The notes beneath the pieces are model-generated. The model was not told the DNA's origin. It did no database searches and worked only from the letters and a program-made list of their open reading frames with translations. A stretch of DNA of 64,000 nt from Chionis minor. Its lineage: Eukaryota > Chordata > Aves > Charadriiformes > Chionididae. The first letter of the stretch is position 1; the number at the start of each line of letters is the position of its first letter. Position numbers and translations under genes: made by a program. Below are positions 1 to 11,927 of this stretch, piece after piece. Location: assembly GCA_013398295.1 (NCBI GenBank), contig VZSF01001903.1:1-64000 (forward strand), in the 5' to 3' direction.

Positions 1-20
1 GTCCCCCCTCAATTCCACCG
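1..20 (+). other. UBL7: Probable 3' end of UBL7 noncoding first exon
   Basis: A perfect splice donor (GTAAGT) begins at base 21, and the next acceptor in a good context is at 351-352, just before the first UBL7 coding exon. I infer that the window opens inside the 5' untranslated first exon. The promoter and transcription start would then lie left of the window. There is no coding content to confirm it. Confidence 0.5.
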
Positions 21-402
21 GTAAGTGTGTCGGGAAAGGGGGATTTCAGGGGCTGGAGTCTGGCTTGGGGCTATGCGTGTCAGGAGAACCGGGCCTTGCG
101 CTTGGCCTGTCGTCTTCCCCCCTCGGCTGAGCCTTGAGGCCGACAGGGGTGTTTTTGCCTTCCCTGTAGCTCCAGGGGTGGCATAAAGGTGAGGGAGGAA
201 CCTAAAAAGGCTGGCTGTGTGTCGGTCGGGCCTCCTGTGAGCTTCCCGCGCGCTTCCCAGCAAAGATTTGTCCTGTGGATTCCTAAGGTTTTATTGTCTG
301 GTTGAGAGGAGAATCTCACTTTTATTTGTTTCTTTTCCCCTTCCTTTTCCAGAGCTTTGTGGGTCTTAAGTCAGCCTGGCTGCGTGCAGCGTGAAGGCTG
401 CC

Positions 403-586
403 ATGTCCCTGCCGGAGTGGCACATCGCGGTGAAGCTGGCAGATCAGCCCCTGGCTCCCAAATCCATCTTGCGTCTGCCGGAGACGGAGCTGGGAGAATG
501 CCCGCTTGGGGGTTGCAGCATTTCCTACCTCAAGCAGCTCATCACTGGCAAACTGCAGGAGTCCGTCCCGGACCCTGAGCTTATCG
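403..586 (+). CDS. UBL7: UBL7 coding exon 1 (residues 1-61)
   Basis: Encodes the first half of the ubiquitin-like domain, including VKLADQPL and the LPETELGE stretch. The exon itself begins at 353 after a pyrimidine tract, leaving 50 nt of 5' UTR. Donor GTAGGT at 587; one base of the Asp codon carries over. Confidence 0.95.
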
Positions 587-3500
587 GTAGGTGCCTTGCG
601 TGGGTCGTGTCGAAGTCCTGCTGCAGGGGGATACACACACAAACATCCCACTGTTGGTGGTGCTGGGTGCGAGGGAGACTTGGCACAACCGGACAGCACA
701 GTGTGGGGGACCCAGAGCCTCCACTCGGCTGCTGCAGCCTCAGTACCTTGGGATTTGGATAGTTTGTTCTGTGTTTGCTTGGGTTTGCGGTGTTCCTGCA
801 GCATCGGTGCCCTTGGTAAGTAATCTTTTGACTTGCCAAGGCCAGCGTGTCCCTTGTAAGATATCTTAGGAGAACCTCGAGAGAGGTCAGCCCAACTGGT
901 GTCCTGGGGCACATTAAAAAAAGCATGGCCAACTGGTGGAGGAAGGTCATCCTCCCACTCTGCTCTGCCCTGGGCAGGGGCATCAGGAGTCCTGTGTCTG
1001 GTTCTGGGCTGCCCAGTTCAAGACAGATGAGGAACTTCTGGGGAGAGTCCAGCAGAGGGCTACAAAGATGATCAAGGGACTGGAGCACCTCTCTGGTGAG
1101 GAAAGGCTGAGAGGCCTGGGGCTGTTCAGCCTGGAGAAGAGCAGGCTGAGAGGTGCCTCATCAATGCTCATCAATATCTACAGGGCGGGTGGCAAGAGGA
1201 GGGGGCCAGGCTCACTTCAGTGGTGCCCAGCGACAGGACAAGGGGCAACGGGCACAAACTGGAATACGGGAAATTCCATCTGAACATAGAATCACAGAAT
1301 CAGAGTGATTTAGGTTGGAAGGGACCTTAAAGATCATCTAGTTCTGACTCCCCTGCCACGGACAAGGACACCTCCCACTAGACCAGGTTGCTGAAAGCCT
1401 CATGAAAAAAACGTCTTTACTTTGAGGGTGTCAGAGCATGGGAACAGGCTGCCCAGAGAAGCTGTGGAGTCCCCTTCTCTGGGGACATTCCAGACCCACC
1501 TGGCTGCGTTCCTGTCCAACCTGCTCGAGGTGACCCTGCTTTGGCAGGGGGGTTGGACTAGCTGATCTCCAGAGGTCCCTTCCAACCCTGACCATTCTGT
1601 AATTCTAAAGGATGTGGCAAAATCACGTTCTGTGAATCTCAACTCTGTGATTTCTGCCCTGAATCTCAGCTCCGTGATTTCCTTGTGTTACAGAGGCCCT
1701 GTGCTGCTGACCGGATGCAGCAGCTGCACAGGCAGAGCAATAACCCCCAGGCAGACCCCACAGTTCTTCAAGACCCCAGGCCCCTTCTGAGCGTGCAGTA
1801 GATACGTATCTTTAGATGTTTCTCCCTCCTAGATCTGATCTACTGTGGCCGTAAGCTGAGGGATGACCAGACGCTTGATTTTTACGGCATCCAGTCTGGC
1901 TCCACGGTTCATGTCCTGCGCAAGTCCTGGCCTGAGCCTGATCAGAAACCAGGTGAGGAGGAGGAGATGGTGGGGGTTACTGCTCAGGTCTCCTGGGGGT
2001 GTGTTTGGTGTGGGTTCCTTGTGGCTGAGGAGCAGCTTCTCTTGCGATCCGTTTCTGGGAGGCTGATGTGGGGTTTGGAGGAGGAATTGATGGACGTGTT
2101 GGAGTGTGAACTCTCCATCTCTAACAGCAGCAAATGGGTGTCATGTTTTCTTCCTGACGGGAGGGCTGAGGAGTGAGTTATGTAATGTGGAGAGTGGGTG
2201 TCCATTCCGTAATTGGCCATGACCAGTTTTAGGGTGTTGCCACAGAATGAGGAACAAAGCGACTGGTTATGCAGCTTGAGGGACGTGCAGGCTTGTGTGT
2301 GTTCCTAGTCTGCCTGACTGTAGAATAAGATGGGTTAGTTTAGAGTTGTTGCTCGAATACAACTTCTTTCGTACATGTAGGAGGTTATATCTATCTATTT
2401 TTTGTATGTCTGGAAGCTGAGAGCGCAGTTCCCTGTTACGCTGTGGTAAATGCACTGAGACATTTTCAATCATTAGTCTATGCCCTTCCCCTCTTGGTCA
2501 GTCGAATCTGAGGGAATGAAAGATCTGCCACTGCTATTACAGCATGGAAGTCACAGTGACACGAAAAATGGCTAGTAAACAAGACAGAGGGAGAACTGTG
2601 TCCTGTTATTTTTCTTCCCTCAGAGCCTGTGGATAAGGTGGCAGCAGTGCGAGAGTTCCGAGTCCTGCACACTGCCCTGCACAGCAGTCCTGCCTACAGA
2701 GACGCAGTGAGTGGAGCTTCCTACTTTGCCGTCTTTGGTGTCTTTTGTCTGTCCCCTCTCTGGGAAGAGAGTCCTCGAGCGGGGCCTCGTTGTGCGATGC
2801 TGCTGACCTGCTCTGGTTTCTCTGGCAGGTCTTCAAAATGCTGGGGAACAAGGAGTCACTGGATCAAATCATCGTAGCTACTCCTGGCCTCAGCAGCGAC
2901 CCTGTTGCTTTGGGTGAGTCCAGATGCGATCCATAGGATCTGAGCGAAGCCAAATAAAGATAGTCCCATGTTTATTTAGTTCCTGGCTTCAAAAGGATTA
3001 GGGAACAGGGAACCCAAAGGAGAGCAGTGGGGATGGATGCTTTTTCCCTGCTGCAAAGTGTTACAAAAAGCGTTGGCTGAATCTAGTTTGCTTGTTCTGG
3101 CCCGGGATGTCACCAGCTCTTTTGGCGCATTGCTGTGAGGCAGGTGGAATACAGGATGCAGTCGCAACCTTGCGGCAAGCAGCTGGCTGGGTTGAGCTGG
3201 GTGCCAGGTTCAATCCTGCCCTTAGGGTGGAGCTGTCGGTGCTGGAATCCAACCTGTGCTGGGAAAGCCCCGTCCCTTCCGTGTGTGTGTGTGTGGCTGG
3301 GATCGAGAGTCTCTTCAGGAAGATGTAAAAGGCTTGAGAGAGAACAATAATAGTTTTTATGTATTTATGGTGTTTGCTGGTGATTCAGTTCCTGAAACAA
3401 ACAATTCTTTTGGTTTTTCCCATGGCTCTTGTCTGACTGGCTCCTTTTTCTTGTATCCTGTCTTTTACTCGTCATGTTTCCTGGTCCCTCCCAGGAGTCC

Positions 3501-6467
3501 TGCAGGACAAGGATCTCTTTTCAGTGTTTGCGGACCCCAACATGCTGGACACGTAAGTTCACACAAGCTGGTGCAGTGACTAAGCAATGCATTTGTCGCG
3601 CTGTTGTTTAAGGCCTCTTCTCTGTGGGTGGGAGAGAGAATTCTCTTCCAGTACAGATACACCAGGCCAGAAATTCAGGGTGGGACTCTTCTTCCTCAGC
3701 AGCAGGAAAGAGGGAACTGATGCTTTGATGTGCATCTACCTCCACTGTTGGATTAGACCAGAGGATATTTAGTGGGAGACGGGGCCATAGTTGCCTCCAG
3801 GTTGTGGATTCAAATCCTGATCTGGTGGCTTGCAGTGGAGCGTTGCTCCCGGGAGAGCATGTGGCAGGTGTCTGCAATGGGTGGGTCAACATGGAATCAT
3901 GAAGGAGCCCCGGTTTCTCTGTCTGTGTGGAGCAAGGTGGGGAGGTGTTTGTTGCTGGAGAGCCAAAGGCAATGTCTGAGGTGGGGCCAGCACAACCAGC
4001 GAGGATGGCTCTGCCATTCCTGACATAAGTTCTTTGCTGGTTTCATAGTTTCCCTGTGTACATGATGAATTCTTCCACTCTTTCTCTCCAGGTTAATCCC
4101 AGCCCACCCTGCGCTTGTGAATGCCATTGTCCTTGTTCTGCACTCGGTGGCTGGCAGCACCCCGCTCCCAGCCCCAGAGACGTCCTCCCGAGGCATGTCC
4201 TCTGGCTCCTACCGGGATATGCCAGGTACGTTCAGCTTCACAGGCGCGTGGGGAACCTGCAAGATGATGTGCTTTGGGATTTGCAGACAAAGCTGTTCTG
4301 TAATGACACAGGCTTCGTCAGGCTGGAAGCAAAAGAAGTTTGTGTTCCTGAGCTAGGAACATGCACTGTGGTTTGATAGGTTTTTGTGCTGTGTGAGATT
4401 TATCTGATCCACTTCGGCCTTGGGGCCTCTCCCAACCAAGCGTGTATAATGACGGTTGGTAGCAGAGTGCTGTGGCCTCTGTTTTGTGTTTTTTGCCCTG
4501 ACATGTCTTCTACTGATCTGCTGCACATGGATTTGTTGGTGCTGAGGCCTCTGTCCTAACCAGGATGCTCCAGGGGCTGAGCCTGGCTGCATGGCCCAGG
4601 CTTCCACAGGATTCTCCTCTGGTGCCTAACTCCTGCCAGCACCCGGTTTCCTGCAGCCATGGATTCTCCTTTCTGTTGCAGGTGGCTTTCTGTTTGAAGG
4701 TCTCTCTGATGATGAAGATGACTTCCACCAGGTAAGCGGCCGGGTCGGGCAGAACGCCTGTTTTGGACTTGTATTCTGGGTTTAACTTTGTAGCCCTTAA
4801 AGACTCCAAAGGTTTTCTCTCTTCCTCTCTCACCACCAGCATGAGCTGCTCCGTCTCCTAGGGGTATTGTGGAGACAAACGTATTGATTGTGGTGTGCTT
4901 GGATGCTGTTTGTGGTAGGGTTTGCTGCAGTGCTCAGGTAGGGTTACAACAGAAGAACGCGGAAGCACGTCTCGCTTGCCCTCGGAGTAAACACCTATAG
5001 GGTCAAATTGAGGCAGAGCTGGAGCGGTGGGCAGTGAGCGTGGCTGAGAAACGTGGGAGTGTTGCTCCCTGCCCTTCCGTAACGTGGGAAGGTTTTCTTC
5101 TCCAAAGGACAAAGTATTTTGTGAAGAGAAATTACATGTTCAGGAAAAAAAAAAAAGCCTGTCAATGCTTAATTGTTTTGTTACATGCTAATAACGTTTT
5201 GTTTTTAAGCTGATAGATGACATACTAGAAGGTTTAGTGCCACTTTCCGCAGCTTTGTAATGGCTGAGTTTGTGGAAAAAAGCAGATCCTGTTCTCTCAT
5301 TGTTTGTTGAAAGTTCTGCACTTGTGAGTTTCAAGTATTGTAGGAAAGGGATCCCTGGGAAATGAACACCTGAGGCAGATCACACCAACTTCAGAGGTGG
5401 GTTTCTTGTTTCCTCCATGCAGAGCACAAGGTCTACCCCGTCCAGCAGCACTTCTGGTTCCCGCCCGGCTTCCCTTGGCTATGCCGGGGCCGCTGGACCC
5501 CGACCCATCACCCAGAGTGAGCTGGCCACCGCACTGGCACTGGCGAGCACCCCAGAGAGCAGCTCCCACACGCCCACCCCTGGCACCCAGGTACGATGGC
5601 AGCGCCACAGCTCAGGGGGGATTCTCCAGGGCCATAAAAGCAGCGCTTGACCGAGCACAAGCCCTGGTCAGGTCTGGGAGTCCGCGCTGGTTTATTTTTT
5701 TATGGCTGGGGTCTCTCCCATACGGGCTTGGGGCAGTGTGAGAGTTGGGGTGCAGCAGATGTTGCCTTGTGCTGCCTGTGGTTTCTGTGACAAGTGTTCT
5801 CCTGCCCCATATACAACTTAATTCCTCCTAGGGTCACTCCTCTGGGACCTCCCCGATGTCGTCCAGCGTCCAGTCAGGAACACCCATCACCAACGACCTC
5901 TTCAGCCAGGCCTTGCAGCATGCTCTGCAGGCCTCGGGGCAGCCCAGCCTGCAGGTCAGCATTCCAGCCTTTTCCTTCGGGAGCCCATGAAAGCCCTGTA
6001 TCACGTCGAGTGTTGCAGGGTGGAGATGGTCCTAGCTGCCTCCTGTGGCAGGATGTTAAGCTGAAAGGGGCATCACTGGAGAAGTGACGCTTGCAGGAGG
6101 CACGGTAGACCAGTGCAGAAGTACAGGGTGGAAGTGGGAAGGGTGGGCTGGTGGATCTGGGGAGCTTGCAGCAAGGCTCTCAAGATCTGTTTGCGCACTT
6201 AGCGTTGTCCTTGTGAGCTGGAGAGAGGCGGGAGAATCCAGCATGGAAGAGTGAGCTGTGGAGAAGGCTCTTTTGTTTCTGCTTGGACTCTTGCACCTAC
6301 CCTTACCTTCTTTTGTTTCCTGTCTGTAGAGCCAGTGGCAACCACAGCTTCAGCAGCTGCGAGACATGGGCATACACGATGATGAGCTAAGTCTTCGGGC
6401 CCTGCAAGCCACTGGAGGAGACATTCAGGCTGCCCTGGAGCTCATCTTTGCTGGTGGGGCTCCTTAG
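403..6467 (+). CDS. UBL7: UBL7, ubiquitin-like protein 7 (ten coding exons, 380 aa)
   Basis: Join 403-586, 1833-1952, 2624-2706, 2829-2913, 3495-3552, 4092-4225, 4682-4731, 5423-5590, 5832-5954, 6330-6467: 1143 nt, 380 residues plus TAG, the same length as the mammalian protein as I recall it. Every junction is GT-AG and codon phase is kept throughout. An N-terminal ubiquitin-like fold (about 1-98) is followed by a Ser/Thr/Pro-rich linker (about 195-335) and a C-terminal UBA domain (about 336-378) with the DMG loop and an ALELIF helix. The layout is that of UBL-UBA adaptors that bind ubiquitin chains and the proteasome; mammalian UBL7 (BMSC-UbP) binds ubiquitin and has been linked to antiviral signalling. 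The start chosen is the ATG giving MSLPEWH, the conserved N-terminus. SEMA7A follows on the same strand, as in human. Confidence 0.96.
893..1608 (+). mobile_element. 5'-truncated CR1 LINE, plus orientation, interrupted
   Basis: In UBL7 intron 1. It carries the CR1 ORF2 C-terminal signature (ERVQQRATKMIKGLEH-like and GLFSLEK) and then the noncoding tail, with GTTGGACTAG and ATCTCCAGAGGTCCCTTCCAA before a decayed CTGTAATTCT end. The coding part contains frame breaks. The element is split by a second CR1 at about 1286-1402. Confidence 0.9.
1286..1402 (-). mobile_element. CR1 3'-end fragment, minus orientation, nested in another CR1
   Basis: Reading AGAATCACAGAATCAG, then GGTTGGAAGGGACCTTAAAG and CTCCCACTAGACCAGGTTG, this is the reverse complement of a CR1 tail. 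The surrounding plus-strand CR1 stops at TTCCATCTGAACAT and resumes at GAAAAAAACGTCTTTAC, which are adjacent in an intact element. So this copy landed inside the older one. Confidence 0.87.
1833..1952 (+). CDS. UBL7: UBL7 coding exon 2 (residues 62-101)
   Basis: Encodes the second half of the ubiquitin-like fold: LIYCGRKL, the DDQTLDFYGI turn and STVHVLRKSWPEPDQ. The CGRKLxDxxTL segment aligns with the AGKQLEDxxTL loop of ubiquitin itself. Phase 1 at both ends. Confidence 0.95.
2624..2706 (+). CDS. UBL7: UBL7 coding exon 3 (residues 102-129)
   Basis: Encodes PVDKVAAVREFRVLHTALHS, a helical segment just after the ubiquitin-like domain. Ends in phase 0 before GTGAGT. Confidence 0.94.
2829..2913 (+). 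CDS. UBL7: UBL7 coding exon 4 (residues 130-157)
   Basis: Begins VFKMLGNKESLDQIIVATPG. The preceding intron is only 122 bp. Donor GTGAGT, phase 1. Confidence 0.94.
3495..3552 (+). CDS. UBL7: UBL7 coding exon 5 (residues 158-176)
   Basis: A 58-nt exon encoding GVLQDKDLFSVFADPNMLD. Phase 1 in, phase 2 out; donor GTAAGT. Confidence 0.94.
4092..4225 (+). CDS. UBL7: UBL7 coding exon 6 (residues 177-221)
   Basis: Encodes LIPAHPALVNAIVLVLHSVA and then the start of the Ser/Pro-rich linker (SGSYRDMP). Phase 2 in, phase 1 out. Confidence 0.94.
4682..4731 (+). CDS. UBL7: UBL7 coding exon 7 (residues 222-238)
   Basis: A 50-nt exon encoding GGFLFEGLSDDEDDFHQ, an acidic motif that could be a CK2-type site. 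Ends in phase 0 before GTAAGC. Confidence 0.93.
5423..5590 (+). CDS. UBL7: UBL7 coding exon 8 (residues 239-294)
   Basis: A Ser/Thr/Pro-rich linker (STRSTPSSSTSGSRP) followed by RPITQSELATALALASTPES, probably one short helix inside an otherwise disordered segment. Phase 0 at both ends. Confidence 0.95.
5832..5954 (+). CDS. UBL7: UBL7 coding exon 9 (residues 295-335)
   Basis: Encodes GHSSGTSPMSSSVQSGTPI and NDLFSQALQHALQASGQPS. The length is a multiple of three and both ends are phase 0, so skipping would not break the frame. Confidence 0.95.
6330..6467 (+). CDS. UBL7: UBL7 coding exon 10 with UBA domain and stop (residues 336-380)
   Basis: Encodes the complete UBA domain: SQWQPQLQQLRDMGIHDDEL followed by ALQATGGDIQAALELIFAGG, then TAG. 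The Met-Gly loop and the hydrophobic third helix are the ubiquitin-binding surface in this family. Confidence 0.96.
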   Translation, partial: SQWQPQLQQLRDMGIHDDELSLRALQATGGDIQAALELIFAGGAP

Positions 6468-6902
6468 CTTTTTGGACAGAAGAGGCTGGACCGGTGAGTT
6501 GCACTGAGGCAGCTGTGACGTTCCTCGGTCTGGGACTCGACCCTGAAACTCTTTTCTGCGCTGGCTGGGGTTCCTTTCTCCAGCGTGGAGCAATTTGGGT
6601 GGCTGCTCCTTTCCGTGATGGTGGGTAGTGTGCTCCTCCTGTTTTGAGAGCCCTCATCATGCTGAGGGCAGCTCCAGATTCCTCTCTCCAGCCTCCTCCT
6701 CCTGGCCGCCAGAAATGAGACCTCAGAACTTTTGTCCAGCACGGAGAAAGAGGTGGCTCTTTGTCCTGGGGAGATGTAGCACCTACAGTTCTGCGGTCTT
6801 AGATCTGTTGGCATGTTCTCCTGCCTGTTGTTTTGTTTCTGCCCGCCTGACGTGCCTCAGTCCAGCTCGTTTTGCTGTTGTGGTCCCTCTGTGTTTGACT
6901 GT

Positions 6903-6908
6903 ATTAAA
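6903..6908 (+). terminator. UBL7: UBL7 poly(A) signal ATTAAA
   Basis: The common variant hexamer ATTAAA lies 436 bp past the stop codon and is followed by GT-rich sequence (TTGTTTGGGTTGTGGT), a good cleavage context. The 3' UTR is inferred to run from 6468 to about 6930. A canonical AATAAA at 7322-7327 could be a distal alternative. Confidence 0.65.
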
Positions 6909-8699
6909 TGGACTGTACTCACTTTGCCTGTTGTTTGGGTTGTGGTCTGTCCCGCGGTGTGTCCCCGATCTTGGAGGCGACGTGCTCATTGTGTGAAGGG
7001 AACTGAGAAAATGCTTTGCCTGTTGCTGTGTCACCAGAGGGCGCTTCTCCAACGGAGCAAAGCTGCCTTTTGTGAGGAGAGCGGTGTTTGGGGTGTAGCT
7101 GACCTGCCAAGCCATCCTGCCCTGCGTTAGACCAATGCAAAAGAACTATTTGTGCTGCAGATATCCTCCAAGAAGGTGCTGCAGATGAAAACATCATGTC
7201 TCCTCCTTGGCACGGACCTATGTGCTCGCATTTGTGTTGGGTTGAGGCTGCTAGAGCCCCGCAAGCTGACGAGGATGAGGGTACAGGTGCAGGAGGTTGT
7301 GGCTGCCACAGCGTGACAGTAAATAAAATGACAAGCAGGAGGGTTGAGGCGGTTGCCAGAGGGTGGGAGGTGCTGTCACCTGCTGACTTGGGAGAAATGC
7401 TTTGTCTCTTGCACATGGGATTACTCTGTCTGCAGCCAGTGTTTTCCAAAGCGTCATCTAATCCAGGTTTGAGGTGCCTAAGACCTGAGCTGCAAAGGCA
7501 ATCGAAGGCATTTGCCTGTAATTACAGTGGGTGGGAGCTGAGAGAAGCCAGAACCGGAGCTGGGCTTGGCTTCGCTCTGATTGTACCCTTGGATTAACGA
7601 GGCATGAAAATGGGAGCTGGTTTGCCTGAAATGCCACCCTGCGTTAGTAGGGGAGCTAAAAGCAGAAAATGCTTTCCTGCCTCCGGGCTGCCTGTGCTCC
7701 CCTCTAATTCCTCTCCAAGGGCTGGGATCACTCGCTGATGGGATCTCAGCTATCGCCCAGCGAAAGCTGGATTGTTCTCTCCAGGGTAGCCCAGTGACTG
7801 ATAGACTTTAATCCTGTCTAGAGGATTAAGCGTCTCAGGAGGGAGGGACTGTTTTTATTTTTCAATATGTAGAAGATAAAATGTGATGGACATAACCGGC
7901 TTTCCTGGCTTGATACGCCCTTCCGGGTTACTGCCCTCGTTACGTGCTTCGGAAACCCAGTCCACACGATGGCTGAGATTTTATGTGTGTGAAAACTGAT
8001 TTATTTGCCTCTGTCCCTGGTGCCTTCGCTCTTTGCTTTGCCAGGGGAGTTGGGTGGCATATGCACAGCACCCTCCCTCCCTTCCCCACTGTGGAGACAA
8101 GCCCTGCTGTCAGCCCTCAATCCTCCCGGGCTAGCTGAGGATTAGCTGTATCGCAGATGCCGCTGCCCAAAGCTGGTAAAGCATCCGTGGGCTCTCGCAG
8201 ACCTGCTCAGGGCTAGTGGGACTTGCTTTGGGACCGGGGCGCCTGGCGTGCTTTGCTGTGTCGTGTCGATTTGGCAGCTTGGGTCAGCTTGGGGTTCTTG
8301 GTATCCCAAAACGGTATTTCCTTTCTATCCCCACCTTGCCGTTATGATTTGGCCACTTTGTTGACCCGCGCTTTGTATTGAGGAATTTCTTTTGTCGTAA
8401 TGGCCATTTCTGCTTCTCCCTGCGTTCCCCAGATAACTGAGAATCGCCTGGATGTTTTGTACAGAAAGAACTATTTTTTCCAATTTCTTTTGCAAACTGT
8501 GTTCCTTGGCTTGGAGTACCCCATCAGACGCGTTCTCTCTCTGAACTGGCTATAACAAGAGAACTTGGCAGCGATGCTGTTCACGACGCAACTGATGCGT
8601 GCGCTTCGCTTCCCTCATCTCGCCTTGCCTTCGGCTGCCTAGAATAGACGTGCTCAGCAACCGGGCGAATTTAGAGATGCAGGGATGGGAAGAGAGGCT

Positions 8700-8870
8700 G
8701 TGCCTGGCACCTGCAGGGCTGGCGATGGAGGAGGAGGAAGGGAAACGTGGATGCGGAAGCTCGGAGTTCCTCAGAACTGGCTCTGCAGCAGCCAGGTGAG
8801 CGCTGCAGAGCTTCCCGCCTGCTCTGCTGGCCGAGTGCCTCCCAGCTTTGGGATCACAGTGATGCTGGTG
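8700..8870 (+). repeat. Unnamed dispersed repeat, copy A
   Basis: Shares an ordered series of blocks with the reverse complement of about 34660-34880: CCTGCAGGGCTGG, TGGAGGAGGAGGAAG, GGAAACGT, GAACTGGCTCTGC, GCAGCCAGGTGAGCGCTGC, TTCCCGCCTGCTC and a final GCTTTGGGAT. It does not look like CR1 and I cannot name the family. Boundaries are approximate. Confidence 0.65.
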
Positions 8871-11800
8871 GCCACCTCCGGGCGCAGAGAAAGCTCAGCC
8901 TCTGCCAAGGGGGGAAAAAACCAGCCGGAGGGAGGCTGCAGGAGGCACCCCCTCATTTGGAGAGGCCCTTTGCCTGGCGTTAGCAGCCTAAATGTGGCTC
9001 ATGGGGGGGATGTAGCGTGAGGACTCTTGTCCAAGCCGGTTGTCCTGACTTCTACAGTCGTTGGAGGAGCCTACATCCCAAGAGAGATATCAAACAAAAC
9101 TGGAATGACTTGGGAGATGCCAATATCCATTTCTGGCTGAGAAAGGAGCTAAGTCCGGGCGCTAACTTGTCAGTGGCTGAACACAACCCTTGGATTCTGC
9201 TCTTTGGGAGCAAATTGGGATGAGCTGTTTCCCACCTGCCTGTTCCCTGCGGTCCATCCTTGGTGCCGCTGCCCTGATGCCTTCCCCTCTTCCTGGTGAC
9301 TTCCATGCTTGGGTTAGAGGTGCAGCCGTTCTTACAGCTTAGCTGTATCCTGCCCGTGTGCGCAACCTCCACCAGGCTCCCTTTGCCAGCCAAGTGTCTG
9401 TGGCCTGACCCGCCTCACCAGCACTGCTGTGGGAGCAGACTGGGAGGTGCTTGGCTGACCTTTAGGAAGAGGTGGAGGTCAGACCATGGTTCCCCAACGT
9501 AAGTGCTTTCAGTAGGGACTTTCTGGTTTTGACATCAAAGAGAAATTTTTTGGTTCAGTTCCTCCTTTGCCCGTAGTGAAGCTGACAAGGGAAGCAGCGA
9601 CAGCGGGTGTTTTCAGCAGCTGTTTATACCCCTGTGTTTTCAGTAATCTTATTATTTGTTCTGGTGCTTGACCGTCAGTGCTGGCTCATCGTGGACACCT
9701 GCAGAGGGCTGGCAGTTTGGCTGGGATCGAAGCTCTTCACCGTATGTGCCCTGGTTTTCTACTTTGACCGCTTTGATGGCTTTTTCACCGCTTCTGCCTT
9801 GTCTCTTTTTGCCTAAGACAGTGCCGAGTTGACTGTCTCCGCAAGGAGCAAAGCGGGGTTGTGAGGGTGTAGATTTCCAGCAAAAGAGTGAAACGGAGAC
9901 AGCGGAATCTCCCAGGCTTCCCTTCCCTGATGGCTTTTGCAGTACCTCAGCCCTGTGTGCCTGCCTGCCTCCCTCTTCCTCTGCGTTCACAACGATGCCG
10001 GAGCCTTCCTGGCTGTGGAGTGAACGCAACCAGCAAGATCTGTCCCAGGAGCAGAGGTTGATGGTTGAGGTATTAGCTGTTTATGCGCTGGCATGGTCTC
10101 TGGTGTGGGCCTGCTTGGGTGATTTGTTGGATCAGAATGTCAACCGCTGTCCTTCTCCCTCGTCTTCCCCCCGTCCTCCCCCCTCGTCCTCCCACACGTC
10201 TCCAGAATTTCAGAATAAACGTTTCTTCCTTGCTCCCCCGGCCAAATAGAGTGTCGTCTGCTTACAGAAACCAATTCCAGGGAAACCGGTGTTACCATTT
10301 CGCTCAGCTCCATCCCCAAACAAATGTGCAGGAGGAATGGATTAACCATCGCAGTGCCCCCGGCTCATCGTGGATGTTGTCTTCTCCCCAGCACAGTGTG
10401 GGGCCCCCAGCTCCTCTCTGGCACATGAATTCAGAAGATTGGTGAAGGGGCCTTTCTCCAGTGCTCCAGGATGCAGCGGCTCACCGTCTCCCGTGGGATT
10501 TGCGAGGGCCAGGAGTAAGCTTGGGCAGCCCAGCAGGGTACATCCGTGTTGTGACCAGGAGGAGGGAACTTGTCTGGCAGAGCCCTTGTCCATCAGCTTG
10601 CTTTCTTTGTAAAGGACTCGGGGTGGTTTCCTGGCTGCTCTCAGCTTTGCCCTTGTGGGGAATGCCGAAGTATCAGGAAAACACATAATAAATTTTAGTT
10701 TCCCTTAGCTTCGTGCTGGTTCAGTGAGCCGACCAGTTTCACTGTGGGTAGTGCCGGGGTGAAGGGAAGAGGGGGCAGCAGGGCCTGATGGGCTTTCCTT
10801 CGCAATAACGAAGCCTTGGTTTTACTATTTCTCGGGCAAACTTTCGAGAAAGGAGGAAAGAGTTTTACTGATGCTGGGACAACTGATCAGGAATAAGGTG
10901 AGAGCCCAAAGATCAGGGTCAGTGATAACAGCGCGGCTTCCCAGCAGTCTTTGTCCTGTGGGACTCGGTCCCTCTCCTAGCATGAATCAACTTATTTCTT
11001 TAGAATTGACAAAAGGGGAGCTCTGTGGCTACAGTCATCAAAGTGTCCTTTTAAGGAACTGTACTTTGCGCAGCTAAGAGTCCGTGTGATGCTAGCTGGA
11101 GGACAGCACAATAAAACAGTGCAGTTTTACGGCAACTATTTTAACTTGGTGAGAGCGGAGATGTACTGGAAATGTCAAACCAGGAGAATATTTCTATTTC
11201 CTAGTATTTTCTTCTATATTTGTAGTCTTCTAATATTTACAAATCACAGGGTTTATGAATAATCCTTCATTAGGATCATAAGTAGTGCGCGTAGTTCTGC
11301 CTTACAAGGATGCTTGAATTTAAGAGTATGGTAAGCGAAAGGAAAGTTCAGAGAGAAGAAGATAAACATTCCTGGAAGCCAAGACAATGGCTGAGCCTTT
11401 GAACTTGAAGCTTCCTGGACTTGAACCGAGTCCTGGAAACTTTAAACAACACAAACAAACCTGATGCTCTTAAGGTGAGACAGGGGATTTTGGGGAGCTT
11501 TTCTGGCCATGCAGTCTCTCTAGCTGACTTCTGGGGGTTCCAGGCTGCCAGCAAGCAGAAGGGTTGTCCCAAAATCACTTTGAGATTTCTTTTCTTTTTT
11601 TTTTTTTTCCCCCCTACCACTGAAATAAATACCTTGCTGATTCAAGAGCATGGTCTGCTTGTTCTTAGTTAGTTTGGGTGCAGAGTTTGAGGGAGAAGCT
11701 GGAGAGCTGTTCGTTTCCGCTCCAGGGGCGATAAAAGCATCAAATGGGTTATGAAGGATCAGAGCCAGAGTCCCCTGTCTCCCAGCAGTGGCCAATAAAT

Positions 11801-11927
11801 GCTGAGGAAAAACCTTAAGAACCACCTCTCATAGATTTTTTTTTTTTTCCAGCGTCCAGTGGTCTGAGGTTTAGGGACTTCTAGAGCTAGAAATTGGGCC
11901 TTAACAGGCCCCATAGGATTTTTTTTT

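Larger units (their letters stand above)
587..1832 (+). other. UBL7: UBL7 intron 1
   Basis: Apart from the two nested CR1 fragments, which take up more than half of it, I see no exon-like or regulatory structure. The other UBL7 introns longer than 300 bp (1953-2623, 2914-3494, 3553-4091, 4226-4681, 4732-5422, 5955-6329) hold unique sequence in which I recognise nothing beyond short T or A runs and a brief GT run near 3284. Confidence 0.7.

Noticed and set aside
7322..7327. AATAAA as the main UBL7 poly(A) signal
   Set aside because: The ATTAAA at 6903 has the better GT-rich downstream context and comes first; the later hexamer is kept only as a possible alternative.
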